Positions 24,168 to 35,903 of a DNA stretch of 64,000 bases are shown here, in pieces; within the stretch, counting starts at the first letter, position 1, and each line of letters begins with the position of its first letter. Made by a program: the position numbers and the translations under genes. The notes beneath the pieces are model-generated. The model made no database searches, was not told where the DNA came from, and saw only the letters and a program-made list of their open reading frames with translations. The stretch comes from Haberlea rhodopensis. Taxonomy: Eukaryota > Streptophyta > Magnoliopsida > Lamiales > Gesneriaceae. The DNA lies in NCBI GenBank assembly GCA_907163345.1, contig CAJQUN010000140.1, positions 1,488,001-1,552,000 on the forward strand. Reading direction: 5' to 3'.

Positions 24168-26268
24168 GTTTGGTCATACGACTGATGCAGTGGTCGAGGA
24201 GTATAATAATCTCCGTACATGTCGCTGGCATATGACGAAGAGGGACCTAGCATATATGTCGGGACATAGCTTGATGGGCCAGCATCTCCAACAACCACAT
24301 GCATCGGATGTACTTGTTCTTCGTCACTCACATGCATCGGTTGTACTTGTTCTTCATGAGTAGCATGTCCCTCTTCGTAGGGCGGAAAGTTTCTATCGCG
24401 TCGTTCCTGCGCGACATGCAACACATTTTGTATGACATTTCTGACATCACTAAATGCATCCATGTACGCCTCTATGGATTGTTCCTCAGCGATATTACGG
24501 TCGCAGGTAACAGTTAATTGCGACAGCTGATCAATCTGAAATGAGTGAACAATTTTTATTAAGTAATTAAATCTAAACGCAATTTTACAAATATGTAATA
24601 CATATGTAATAAAGCAACATACCACATGCTGCCATGCGGGGCCATCTCCATGTTGATAACCAGCCTCCACAAATTGTCGTTGATGGCCAATGAATCTACG
24701 TGTTACTCGTCCATACCAGTCATTGTACCCGACAATTACACACTGTCCAGCTGACTCATATCGCAGGCTGTCCACGGTATGAGCATGTGCATTAACCCAT
24801 ATAGTCATGTACCGCCTATGGTGTGCAGACCAGTCATTATTTGTTTTACCCCGTGCGGTTAACTGCATGTAATATATCATCCCCTAACCGTGGATCTGGT
24901 GGGATGTTTTGTACCATGCCGAATTGACGAAAAACCCGCTCAGGACGATGCATCTCAACTATGTCATACAAAATCAGTGGGCCGCTGTATGTCCATAACT
25001 CAGTATGCAGTCTTTCAATATAATCATCAGGGTACGGCTGCCAATTAAACTACAAATATAGTATTACATTAAAATAATATTCAAAGACTATTATGTTTTA
25101 TACATGAACATAAAAAATAAAATTACTTGGCTTAATGGCTGCTAGGTCAAGGATGTCCCTAATAATTCGTAATGAATGTGTGCCAATTTCTGTAAATCTT
25201 ACTTTACATGTCCACCTGTGTACTCATAATCATCATAAAAAAACATAAATTATATAACAAAATATTAAATATAATATTATACATTGCAACATAATTTGTA
25301 TACATCACCTTGCACCATATGGAGCAACAGGTAAGTGATTGTCCTCGTCGATTGGTATTGGCCCAATATCAATTCTCGGGCGTCCTAGTTGAAGAGCTAA
25401 ACTTTCGAGCCGGGACCATGCCCAAATCTAAAACATTAACATGAAGAATATAAATTAAATATGCAAGATATATTTTTTCAGTATTTTAAAATAAAGGTAA
25501 CGATTACCTGTAGGAGTTGTAATGCACCACATATTACTTTTTTCCCTCTCTCCACTGAAGTGCACAACTCACGATATAAGAATGCCAGCACAGCACTACC
25601 CCAGCTAAAATTACCAACAGAACTGATATCTTCTAATTTCTGTATGTATAATAATTTTACAGTATTGCCGGAGCTATCAGGGCACATAATCCCACCTATC
25701 ATTAATAATGCACAACCTCGTGCATATTTAGCAACCTCATCCGCCGTACTATGCAAATGGAGGCGATTAATCAGTAAATGATGACTCAACGCAGACATTA
25801 ACAAACATGCACCTTTAAAGTGACCCGGATCTGGTGTAAATCCCAAATGACGATCACAATAGTCTTGTCACTCGGGTATTGTCTTATCAAAATTGATACC
25901 TGACACTGCAAGACCATTTATTGGCAAACCCCAAATAACTGCAATGTCTTGCAGTGTAATAGTCGCCTCTCCAGATCTAAGATGGAATGTGTGCGCTTCA
26001 CGACGCCATCTCTCTACTAACGTCGTGATTAGATGAGGGTCAATGGTAATCTTATTAAACCTATATACACCATAAAACCCAAACTCATTTAACATACTTA
26101 CAACACGTATGTCTAATGGGCAAAGATCCCAAAAATAGCCACCCGGATTTCTCACACGCAAGGGCCGATCAATAGCACCTGCCCATACATTTCAGAACGA
26201 TGACATGACTGCAATGACAACAGATGATCATCGATTGGGCCTGGTACGGTCATCAGATCCATCATATT
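24168..26268 (-). pseudogene. Plant mobile domain (PMD) gene, MAIN/PP7-long-form-like, decayed
   Basis: Read on the minus strand, pieces line up in the order of PMD proteins. They are the start MTVPGPIDDHLLSLQSCHRS (about 26260), then VSMLNEFGFYGVYRFNKI and LVERWRREAHTFHL-SGEATITLQDIAVIWGLPING (26161-25868), then YARGCALLMIGGIMCPDSSG (25846-25478). Next come IWAWSRLESLALQLGRPRID (about 25430-25310), WTCKVRFTEIGTHSL (about 25220), FNWQPYPDDYIERLHTELW (about 25050) and QFGMVQNIPPDPRLGDDI (about 24930-24880), ending with IWVNAHAHTV. Gaps carry GT/AG-like intron borders. A frameshift near 26160, in-frame stops near 25865 and 24870, and others show decay. PMD genes are known both as host genes (MAIN, MAIL1) and as transposon cargo. 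Confidence 0.75.
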
Positions 26269-26591
26269 ATATGAAACAAAAAATATATTAGTACATATAG
26301 ACAACATAAAGTAAACAAAATAATTTAAAACTGATAAAACATGACGAAGCACAGCAGCCACCGCTGACAACCACCAGCCATCAGCAACCGGCGACGACGG
26401 ACGGCGGCGGCGGCGGCGACAAACTGCGATAGAAATTAATACACGGCGACAGGATTTTTACCTCTAAATTCTGAAACTATGAAGTGACTGGAAGCAAAAT
26501 GAGAAAAAAACGATTGTAACTTGGAGGTGTTGCCGAGGAAAAAATTTGGACTGTAAGTTGGAGGTTGCCGAAGAAGAAGGGGGGCGAGCAA

Positions 26592-26598
26592 AATTTAT
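26592..26598 (-). promoter_or_regulatory. TATA-like box of the PMD gene
   Basis: On the minus strand this reads TATAAAT, just inside the right palindrome array and about 330 bp before the first PMD codons. The placement mirrors the TATA box at 22035. Confidence 0.4.
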
Positions 26599-26607
26599 AA
26601 CACCAAG

Positions 26608-26776
26608 TCACGCCAACTCAGTTGGCGTGACACGTGATATTAATTGGTCACGCCAACTCGGTTGGCGCGACCAATTATTCACGCCAACTGAGAAAAAAAT
26701 TGGAACCAGTTGGCGTGAAATAATGGTCACGCCAACTCAGTTGGCGTGACACATAGAGCACGCCAACTGAGTTGGC
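26608..26776. repeat. Right array of CGCCAACTCAGTTGGCG palindromes
   Basis: Copies lie at 26608-26630, 26648-26670, 26678-26720 (two half-sites pushed apart), 26727-26749 and 26760-26776. They mirror the left array of the same MULE. Confidence 0.9.
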
Positions 26777-26860
26777 GGCTAAGGTTAATTTTTAAATTTG
26801 TTAAATTTTGAGATTATTTTGTTATTTGTTTACTTAATTAGTTATTTAATTAAATAACCC
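26757..26860 (-). repeat. MULE right terminal inverted repeat
   Basis: This is the inverted partner of 21293-21395, with the same outer 20 bp and the same inner TTAGCCGCCAACT boundary. Confidence 0.85.
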
Positions 26861-27073
26861 CTGATGTCTCTCTGCCCCTTTTAATATCACGGTAATACAC
26901 ATACCAATTGTAAAATTAAACTTTCATAAAAAGAATCTTTAAGAAAATATTTAAAAAACATTTAAAATTGGCATACCCAGAAATGCCCTTTCCATGTCCA
27001 TAAATCAAACTCTCATTCCTATCCTATTCCCTCTTGAAAAGAGACGACAGAGTGTCTTTCAGAGAGAGAGAGA

Positions 27074-28258
27074 ATGGCCAAAGAATTGAGTGAAGAACCA
27101 CCGGTGCAGCAGACGGGAAAGGATTACGTGGATCCTCCGTCGCCACCGCTATTCAGTTTCGCGGAGCTCAAGCTCTGGTCTTTCTACAGAGCCCTCATAG
27201 CTGAGTTCATCGCCACCCTCCTCTTCCTCTATATTGGTGTCGCCACCGTCATCGGCCACTTAAAGCTCAATAATGCCGATCAGTGTGACGGGGTCGGTAT
27301 CCTTGGAATTGCGTGGGCATTCGGTGGGATGATCTTCATCCTTGTCTACTGCACTGCTGGCATCTCAGGTACACCAAAAACACGTTTAGATTTTGGTTTA
27401 TCTTGCTTCTATCTTTATAATTTCGCTCGATTTGAGATTTCTCCTGTGAAAACTAATTTCCAGGGGGTCATATTAACCCCGCGGTGACGTTCGGGTTGCT
27501 CTTGGCGAGGAAGTTGTCCCTGATTAGAGCTGTTGCGTACATGGTAGCACAGTGTTTGGGTGCTATCTGCGGTGTTGGTTTGGTGAAAGCCTTCATGAAG
27601 AGTTTCTACAACGGACTCGGAGGCGGCGCTAATTACGTGCAACCTGGTTACAACAAGGGCACTGCACTGGGTGCTGAGATCATCGGCACTTTTGTGCTTG
27701 TTTACACCGTCTTCTCCGCCACCGATCCCAAGCGCAGCGCGCGTGATTCTCATATACCGGTACGCGCATGCAGCAGCCGAATTTCTTTCATATGCATGGG
27801 TTTTCCAAGTACTGATTTTTGGGATCATATTTTTAGATCCGTGAAGTAATGGGGTGGTTTTTGTGGGCAGGTTTTGGCTCCACTTCCTATTGGCTTTGCG
27901 GTTTTCATGGTTCATTTGGCCACAATTCCAATTACTGGAACTGGTATTAACCCTGCTAGGAGCCTTGGAGCTGCTGTGATTTACAATAAGGGAAAAATTT
28001 GGGATGACCAGGTACCAATATTACTGGAGTCCGCATCTTTGGATCATTTTCTGGGCCAATTTCAAGAAAATATTCGTTGGTGTTCATTTTTTATACATGG
28101 CCATTAAGTTGTTTGTTTTCTTTGATTGAATTTGACAGTGGATATTCTGGGTTGGGCCCTTCCTGGGAGCCCTTGCAGCAGCGATTTACCACCAGTTTAT
28201 TCTGAGGGCTTCCGCCATTAAAGCTCTGGGATCCTTCAGGAGCAACCCCACCAACTAG
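27074..28258 (+). CDS. PIP2: PIP2-type plasma-membrane aquaporin
   Basis: Four exons (27074-27368, 27464-27759, 27871-28011, 28139-28258) give 283 residues, with the three-intron pattern usual for plant PIPs. Both NPA boxes are present (GGHINPAVTFG, 103-105; GTGINPARSLG, 224-226). So are the water-selective aromatic/arginine filter residues F83, H212, T221 and R227, loop D FSATDPKRSARDSHIP with the gating His195, and a C-terminal ALGSFRSNPTN with phosphorylatable serines, typical of PIP2. It forms tetrameric water channels (possibly H2O2 permeable) in the plasma membrane. Overall it reads closest to the Arabidopsis PIP2;7/2;8 group. One oddity is Ser28, where most PIP2 proteins have the Asp that helps hold the gating loop. 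The 5' leader holds a GA run (27058-27072), and a MULE ends only about 200 bp upstream. Confidence 0.95.
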
Positions 28259-29540
28259 GCGAATGCATCTCTTCCAAAATTTGAACATGCAATTGAATCA
28301 ATCTGTGTTGTTTCCTATTGGATATTTGCCATCCACATATTTCTACTAGGCTTCTGTGCGTAATGGAAGGATACTGTTTATTCTGGGCAATTTTTTTTTT
28401 TTAGATTTTTGGTGAACTTTCTTTTAATCTTTAGTGAGTAGTTTTTGGCAGTGTATTAAATTGTGGTTGGTAATGTGACAAAGGCAAGTGGTGCTGGTGT
28501 TGTTTTCTTTCTTTATTATCTGTAAAATTATGTGCTCTTGTTACATTTTCTTCCGTTATGTATTTTTATACAAGAAGTATAGTAAAATATTTATTTGTAC
28601 GAAAGAGATCCAAGAAAGATACCCTCCCCTATCCCTATCTCAATTTTCATATGGCTTTCTGCCTGCTGCACTTCATCGATATAGTGTGGAGTTTTAAGAC
28701 CTCGAAATATAAGATGACCCCGATAAAATATTAGACATCCACGTTATCCAAACACACTGACTATCATATAAGTAGCCAGAAGGTTATGCTCTATTCATCA
28801 CAACTCATCACGCCTCGTGGAAGCCGAGTTCAAGAGCTCCTTCGGCTCTAAACAACTACTTACCTAATTGGTAAACGAATCGAAATGAATCGAACTTTAA
28901 GAATTTTAGTATTCGAGTTCGAGCTCAAATTCGAATAGACCTATTCGAAGCTCGATTTGAAGTTTTAACTTTTATTGTTTTTGGCTCGAATTTGGAAACA
29001 TGCCTCGAATTTTGAGCTTGAATTCGAGTTTTTTCGAGCTTAAATAAATACGTCTTAAACTACTCTAAAAAAAAAAAACAATATCCATTATTATTAGCAT
29101 ACTAGTAAAGCTACAAAAAATGGGGAGAAAAACAAAAAAATTTGTAATCTGATAAAAAAAAAACTACGAAGATGTGGATCTATAAAATGAGAGAAGGCAT
29201 CCGCGATGGCTGGATCTTGCAAATGAGAACACGCAGCGGCAACGGCGTGGTTCCCTGCGGTGACGACAACGGCGTGGTTCCCTGCGGTGACGACGAGATC
29301 TAGGAAATGAGAGAAGACAGATGGGATGGCATGGATCTCGGTGATAATGGGACAAGGCAGCGGCGACAGCATGCCCTATAATCTGAAAATGAGAGAAGAT
29401 CGCTGCTTGGACGAAGAGAGTGAGAAATAATGTTTGAAGTAACGCCTGTTGCGAAAGGATGAATTATTTAATATGCATAAATTTTATACATAGATTGTCT
29501 ATTTCACAAATGAGCTACCCTACAATACTTTTCTATACCA
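28259..29540. other. Intergenic downstream of the aquaporin
   Basis: The first 200-400 bp are probably 3' UTR. A block at 28880-29045 is built of TTCGAGCTCGAATTCGAG-like words in both orientations (an imperfect-palindrome repeat). At 29236-29290 a 27-bp unit AACGGCGTGGTTCCCTGCGG... occurs twice in tandem. The open frames over this last block come from the repeat, and I do not call a gene. Confidence 0.55.
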
Positions 29541-29543
29541 TTA

Positions 29544-30869
29544 GGTACCGTTTGAAGTGATGGATATAATAAGTAATGTAAGGATTAAAAAGTTGTGAAA
29601 TGATTGTAAAAATAGTATGTGATAAGTTATATGCTGTTTGATTGGAGAATAAGATGGTTGATAAGGATTATTATATGGTGTAATGTCTAAAATACCCTTA
29701 TCATTATAATAATAAAATACAATAAAAATAATAGTTTATATCTAATAATCATAATATAATATATCATAATAATAATCTGTGTGTATGTATATATAATTAA
29801 ATAATAGTATATATAATCTATAATAATAATAATTATTATATTATAATATAATAATAATAATTAGTATATTATTAATTTAATGAAACTAAAATAAAAATAA
29901 TAAACTAATATAAATAATAATATTGTGTGTGTATATCTAATAATAATAGATAATTTATAATATTAATAACTAAAATAAAATAAAAATTAATAATTTAACT
30001 AATATAAATAATAATACAACATATATATATATGCATATATAATAGTAATAGTAATCTATATATACTTTATATACATTATTATAATATATATATATGTGCT
30101 TGCGTGCGGTGTTGTATATATACATCTATATCATAGTAATAATAATAATAATAATATAATAATAATAGTTATATATATTAATATACTATATAAATCTTAA
30201 TTATATTAATAGCATATTATAATAATTATTATTATTATTAACTATAATAGATAATATGCATATATAATGCATATATAATAATAATATATATATAATTTAT
30301 ATATATTATTATAATATATATATATAATCATAATATATAATAATAAACATAATATATATATACGTGCGTGTGTATATATATATAATAATAATAATAAGAA
30401 TAATATATATAATATATAAAATTATTATATTAATAACATATTATAATAATTATATAATAATAATAATTATTATTATTACATAATAATATATATAATAATC
30501 ATAATATCTATATGCACACATATATATATATGAATAATATTAAATTATTATTTTTAATAATAATAGTAATATAATATATTATAATAATCATTATATAATA
30601 ATAATAAAATAATAATAATAAGAATGAAATAAATAAAATAATACAATATAAAAATAAAGTTGTATGAAATAAGTTTTAATTTTTGGCGGGAATTTCAAAT
30701 TTTGAGTTAGTAAAAAAAGGTGGTAAGGATATTTATGTCATTTTGTTGTAACTTGGGATTAGAATGAGATAAATATAGTAGGATACTTTTTTAAAAAAAA
30801 TAAAACAAACATGAGATAGGATTAATAATCCGAAGATTACTAATCCTATCCCGCACCCCAAATGGTGCA
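29544..30869. mobile_element. Tourist/PIF-Harbinger-like element swollen by AT repeats
   Basis: The ends GGTACCGTTTGAAGTG and, inverted, TGCACCATTTGGGGTG match at most positions and are flanked by TTA on both sides (29541-29543; 30870-30872). That is the signature of PIF/Harbinger elements. The interior (about 29690-30660) is almost wholly TAA/TTA/TATA simple repeat. No transposase is visible. Confidence 0.6.
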
Positions 30870-32124
30870 TTAGTTGCATATACGGGTAAATGCTATATAC
30901 TACCCCCCAATATAAAACCATATAAAAAATAAGTAAAAACGATTATCAAAGATAGTTGATTAAAATCAATAATAATTAAGAATTTGAAATGGATTTTACC
31001 AAATATTAAATAATAATAATAAGAAGAAAATGGATAGAATTGCCAGCCTGTTAAGATGCGGACTCATTGCATGTTGTTCATGCGAAGGAAGATTTGCACG
31101 AGGGACGTGATGAGTAGTTGGTTTGATAATGGTAAAATTTGTCGCCAAGCCAACACTTTCGCTGACACTGATCCAGTTTAACGGGAGATTGCCTGGCCAC
31201 CCATTTTTGCCTTCGTTTTACAAAATCGAAGTCTTCTTAATATGGATAACAAATCAGGTGTCCCATGCAAATTATGTTTCAGAACATGCTCACCAACCTG
31301 CATCCATTATGACAGGGTGACCAATTAGCATTAATATAAGAAACAATGGGAGAATAAGCACTTGCATCAAATTAGGGGAAGAACCAATTTGGATCATTCT
31401 TATAAAAAAAGACTATTGATCGTATATGATATAGAGCATGGGTTTCTAGAAGCACAGCCATACGTGCCTTGTCCTGCGTCTAGAAAATGTATGAGCATAC
31501 ATCGACTAATTTGGTCATTTTGATGCATGATCTCAACATGCGTGATTGTGTGAAAATCAGAAAAAGGGCATGCTCCATCTTTAAAAGGATACGTAGGCTT
31601 CCAGGATACGAAGTACAATAGGATGTTTCAATGATATAGTAGTACCTTAATCTGGAAATATGTTCCCTCTTTCAAGGTTGTTCTTGATTTCCAACATGTA
31701 TTTTCCAAAGGCACGTTCAATCTTTATGTTGAAGTGCTCATTTCGGTCATTAATTGAGGCGATATCCTTTTCTACCCGGAACTTTCTCCTCCTGCTTAAG
31801 GACCGTGACTTCTCTTCCCTGTCTTTGAGTTCCTTGACCATTCTGTCAACCTTTTCCTCCGAGATCTTTGGTGCATGACAAAATAAAATAAAATGAGAAT
31901 CTCCTAATGACCTGACAGGACTCAGCTCAAAACATATGCTGACTATTACTTTTCCATATCGTAGACTTGAAGCCTCTCGGTAGAATTCTGGATCAGCCTC
32001 TTTCATTCTGTAGTACTCGTCAAGATCTACATCAATATTCTTTGTCCTTTTCTTGTATGTACTGTACAAAAGTTCTTTGATTTAAACACGACGTTGATGG
32101 TAAGGCCATATACCTGGTGGTCCT

Positions 32125-34494
32125 GGGAGGTGATGAAAGAGGACATTATGAGATTCCTAAGTGAATTTCATAGGAACGGAGATTGATCAAAGGAGGAAAT
32201 CCATCTTTCATTGTGATGGTTCCTAAGAAGTAAAATCCTACAAAGATTGGGGATTACAGACCCATTTCCCTAATAGGGTGTGCTTATAAGATCCTAGCCA
32301 AAATTCTTGCATCTAGGTTAAGCATGGTCTTAGATAAAGTGCTATCGGAGAATCAATCGGCTTTCGTGGGGAAACGTCATATCTTAGATGGAGTGATGAT
32401 TTAGCGAATTGATAGATGAAGAAAAAACAAAGAAAGGGGATCATCTTTAAGGTAGACTTCGAAAAAGCATATGACTCGTAGATTGGGAGTTTCTAGGGCA
32501 GGTTATAAAAATGATGAACTTCGACTCCAAACTGGAGGGGGTGGATTATGTAGTGCATCTCAAGTGCACGAGCATGAGTACTTATCAATGGAAGCCCTTC
32601 TGAGGAATTTGCTTTGCAAAGAAGTCTTAGACAGGGGGACCCACTATCCCCCTTCCTATACCTGTTAGTAGCAGAAGCTCTGAGTAAAATGATTAGTAAA
32701 GCGGTGACTAATAACTTCTGGGCGGCAACAAAAGTGGGTAGAGACGATCTCCTAATTTCACACCTTCAGTTTGCAGATGATACATTGTTGGTCGGGGATG
32801 CAACGCTAGCAAATGCTAAAACTTTCAAAGGAATTCTACGAATATTTGAGGTCTTGTCTGGTTTGAAAATCAATTTTAATAAAAGTAGTATGATAGGCAT
32901 AAATGTAGATAGGAGCTTTGTGGAAGAGATAGCATGTACTCTCAATTGTTGCACAGGGGAATTGCCTTTCAAATACCTCGGGATCCCAATTGGTGTGAAT
33001 TCTAGGATCGGTAGCGTGTGGAACCCGGTGTTTGAGAAATACCGGAAACGGCAGGCTTGTTGGGAAGACAAGAGATTATCGGTTAGGGGCCGTATGATTT
33101 TGTTGAACGCAGTGCCTGGGTTAAACGATCTGTATGTAAAGCGAAAATTAACGGGGGGCTGGGAGTCGGGGATTTAGGTTCTTTTAATAAGGCCCTTCTG
33201 GGGAAATGGGAGGTAATTAATGGGAGGGATCAGTTATGGGTAATAGTCTTAAAATCAAAATATGGAGATCTCTCTTGGAAGTCGGTGATGTCGGGGGGAG
33301 CGTCAGTCACACTCATTCTGGTGGAGGGACATTCAGAGATCGGTTTTCAGAGATGTATCAGGTTGGTTCGGGGAAGGGGTGTCTAGAAAGATAGGTAATG
33401 GTATTAATAAAAAATTTTGGAGAGACATTTGGGTGGGAGAGGAGAGGACGTCAAATTTTCAAGATTGGCATTAATTGCTAGGGACGGGGATATTTCAGTG
33501 GGAAATATAGGAGTCTTTGTTGGTAATGAATGGCAATGGTCGTGGGACTGGCGTCGAGAACTTTTCACATGGGATGGGGATTTACTTAACGAGTTGTTTA
33601 ATCTTATTCACAGGTCCGCTCCGGAGCAAGAAATGATAGACAGATGGAAATGGAGGCATGATCAGTCTAAGCAATACTCGGTATCTTCAGATCATCCAAA
33701 ATGACGCCTCACCCAACTTAGACTTGCAGTTTTCATTTGAAACCATTTGGAACACTCAAGCACCCAATAAAGCGGCGGCACTAGCATGGAGAATTTTCAG
33801 GGACCGGATCACAACAAAACAGAACCTCAGATTGAGACATATTAGATCTGGTCCTGAATCGGATGTCTGCGGATTTTGTGACTTGGAGGCGGAATCTAAG
33901 ACACACTTGTTCTTCTCTTGCCCTCAAAGCTTACTCGTTATGGATGAAGTGTTACGAATGGTTAGGGATGACTATTGTACTTCATGAGGATCCTCTAACC
34001 CATTTTCGTAATCATATTAACCTTTGGCAACATAAAAAAGGTAGGAACGCTTGGGTAACAATTCGGCTAGTAATCTCTTGGACCATATGGTTGGAACGAA
34101 ACAGAAAGATTTTTAGACCTCAAGATGAACAGAGGGGTGACATGCTGGACCTAATCAAATATAGGTCCTAGTTTTGGATAAAATTTAAGAGGCCAAAGAA
34201 TTTTAGCTACTCTTTTTCGGATTGGATTGGGAACCCTGTGGTGTGTTTATTATCTTGCTGATACGTCTCTCTTCACACAGTGTCGTCTTCGATTGGGAGG
34301 AAACGAAATTACATTACTCGGATGTCATTGTGGTGCATGTACCACTGCGTTATTTTTTGTTTTAGTTGATTTGTGCGCCCTCATGTTTTCGTAGAATAGG
34401 AGTTTCATTTTCTATGTACTTTTGAACTATTTGATTACTTCTGGTACTCCGGTTATAATATTATTATTATTTGCCTGATAAAAAAAAAAAAAAA
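32125..34494 (+). mobile_element. 5'-truncated LINE (non-LTR retrotransposon)
   Basis: The 3' end is an A-run (34480-34495). The 13-bp flanks ACCTGGTGGTCCT (32112-32124) and ACCCGGTGGTCCT (34495-34507) differ at one base, a good target-site duplication. The element lacks its ORF1, endonuclease and the start of the reverse transcriptase, as usual for 5'-truncated LINE copies. It lies in the last large intron of the SYF2 pseudogene, in the opposite orientation. Confidence 0.85.
32236..34171 (+). pseudogene. LINE reverse transcriptase and zf-RVT region, decayed
   Basis: Fragments in several frames follow the order of plant LINE ORF2. They are DYRPISLIGCAYKILAKILA and SAFVGKRHILDG (about 32250-32400), LRQGDPLSPFLYLLVAEAL (32614 on), then the catalytic LQFADDTLLVGD. 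After these come PFKYLGIPIG (to 33177), the zf-RVT-like APNKAAALAWRIFRDRI-TK and CGFCDLEAESKTHLFFSCP (33658-33987), and a tail VISWTIWLERNRKIF (to 34171). Many frameshifts and stops make it inactive. Confidence 0.85.
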
Positions 34495-34507
34495 ACCCGG
34501 TGGTCCT

Positions 34508-35152
34508 TAGAAACACCAGCAAAGCACAATTTCGTGAATAGAAAAAATGGGAAAACATATAAATTAACGGAAGATGTAGAATAGCATCACTGTTCAACAT
34601 TTATTCAAAAATTCAGCAACACAGTCATCGTTACCTAGTTTTCCATGGAAAGTGAGTTTCAATTTCCTACCGAGCATGTTTCCGAGATACTTGTTTCATA
34701 ATTGTCAAAACTATCACCAAGATGCAGAATACAGAAAACAAGAGGGAAAAATGCTAAAGCTCGAAAAACATGAAAAATAAAAAACAGAGTTTATTCAGCA
34801 CTTGCCCATTAAAACTCGTATCATTTCCAAATGTCATCAAAACACCATTGAGAGTTTCTGAAATTAAACTACTCAAAACTTAGCTGAACAAAAAATTATT
34901 CCATGGCTACTGTGCTGTTTTCCTAACATATAGATGGCATGGTTTTGGTGAATAAAACTTCTTCAGTGCAAAGTGAAAGTAGGATGGGTCGTGCTCGAAT
35001 ATTGCCGCTAATTGAAAACTCAAAATGATGTTTTTTTTTATCCAAGTGAAGGTATCATGAGCTTTTCGGCATTTCAATCAATGGAAACATGTAATATAGC
35101 TATATACAGATTCCAATGAGCTCATAAATTCATGTTCCAAAGAGCATGGTTA
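34508..35152. other. SYF2 pseudogene intron sequence
   Basis: No gene or element could be made out. It is the part of the large intron between the LINE and the MITE pair. Confidence 0.5.
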
Positions 35153-35160
35153 TGTGAACA

Positions 35161-35895
35161 CATGGTTGTTAAAAGCCCTCGTCTGGCTCACTTGATCGAG
35201 AAGCCATGACGCCTCTGGTGCGTGAGAGGCCCCACACATACTTCAGGTCATGCTTATTCAGCGCCTAGGTTCCCAGGGCTTAAGCCCTGGGCGGTGGCTT
35301 GATGGAAAGGAAGAGTATTGATAGGATTTGGCTCAATTTACTTAAAAATAATAAGCTTAAATCCTACTTTCAATAAGCCCAAAACAAATTTTAAATAAGC
35401 CTAAACCACATATTTATATATTAGGTATTAACACATCAAATTCAATATTAATTATCAACTGTAAAATTTGCTTATAATTACGTTTTTAATTTATAAACAG
35501 ATATTAATAAATGATAAGAATTAATGTAAAACAAATATATTTTGAGAATAGAGTAAGAATATTTTAAGAATAAATTCAACCCTAATTCAATCAAGCAGAT
35601 TTAATTAATTGCTTCTTTTTCTTTTTTAATAATTCTGATTTAATATTGAATGAGATTCATTTTTATCAAATCTCTCTTGTGTAGGAAATTTTTATATTAG
35701 AAATGAACAAATATTAAAACATGAACACAACTTCTTCGCTATATAGCTTGGTCATTTTCAAAAAAAATATTCATATCTCAATATTTAAAATTTATTTTTT
35801 CTCGACGCCTGACATCTATTAGGCCACGCTTCGCCTGGCGCTTTGAGCCAGGCCATGGTTTCGCTTTTTGGCACCTAGCGCCTTTATTTACTATG
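35161..35895 (+). mobile_element. MITE copy 1 of a head-to-head pair
   Basis: Its ends are CATGGTTGTTAAAAG and, inverted, CATAGTAAATAAAGG. It is flanked by TGTGAACA on both sides (35153-35160; 35896-35903), an exact 8-bp duplication pointing to hAT. Subterminal blocks carry GGCGC/GCGCC words such as CAGCGCCTAGG and TGGCGCTTTGAGCCAGGCC. It is non-coding. Confidence 0.75.
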
Positions 35896-35903
35896 TGTGA
35901 ACA

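Larger units (their letters stand above)
21293..26860 (+). mobile_element. Complete Mutator-like element (MULE) with a PMD gene
   Basis: The terminal inverted repeats begin with an identical 20 bp, GGGTTATTTAATTAAATAAC, and stay alignable for about 100 bp up to the first CGCCAACT palindrome on each side. The target-site duplication CTGATGTCTC is exact (21283-21292 and 26861-26870). Inside are palindrome arrays at both ends, a plus-strand transposase gene (22195-24162) and a minus-strand plant-mobile-domain gene (24168-26268) that meet tail to tail. A hAT MITE (21522-21977) is nested in the left end. Without it the element is about 5.1 kb. Both genes carry frameshifts, so this copy is probably not autonomous now. 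Confidence 0.85.

Noticed and set aside
29094..29372. Repetitive minus-strand frame
   Set aside because: It is produced by a twice-repeated 27-bp unit and lacks domain or splice support.
31660..31878. Plus-strand frame rich in Leu/Ser
   Set aside because: It is the antisense shadow of the last SYF2 pseudogene exon.
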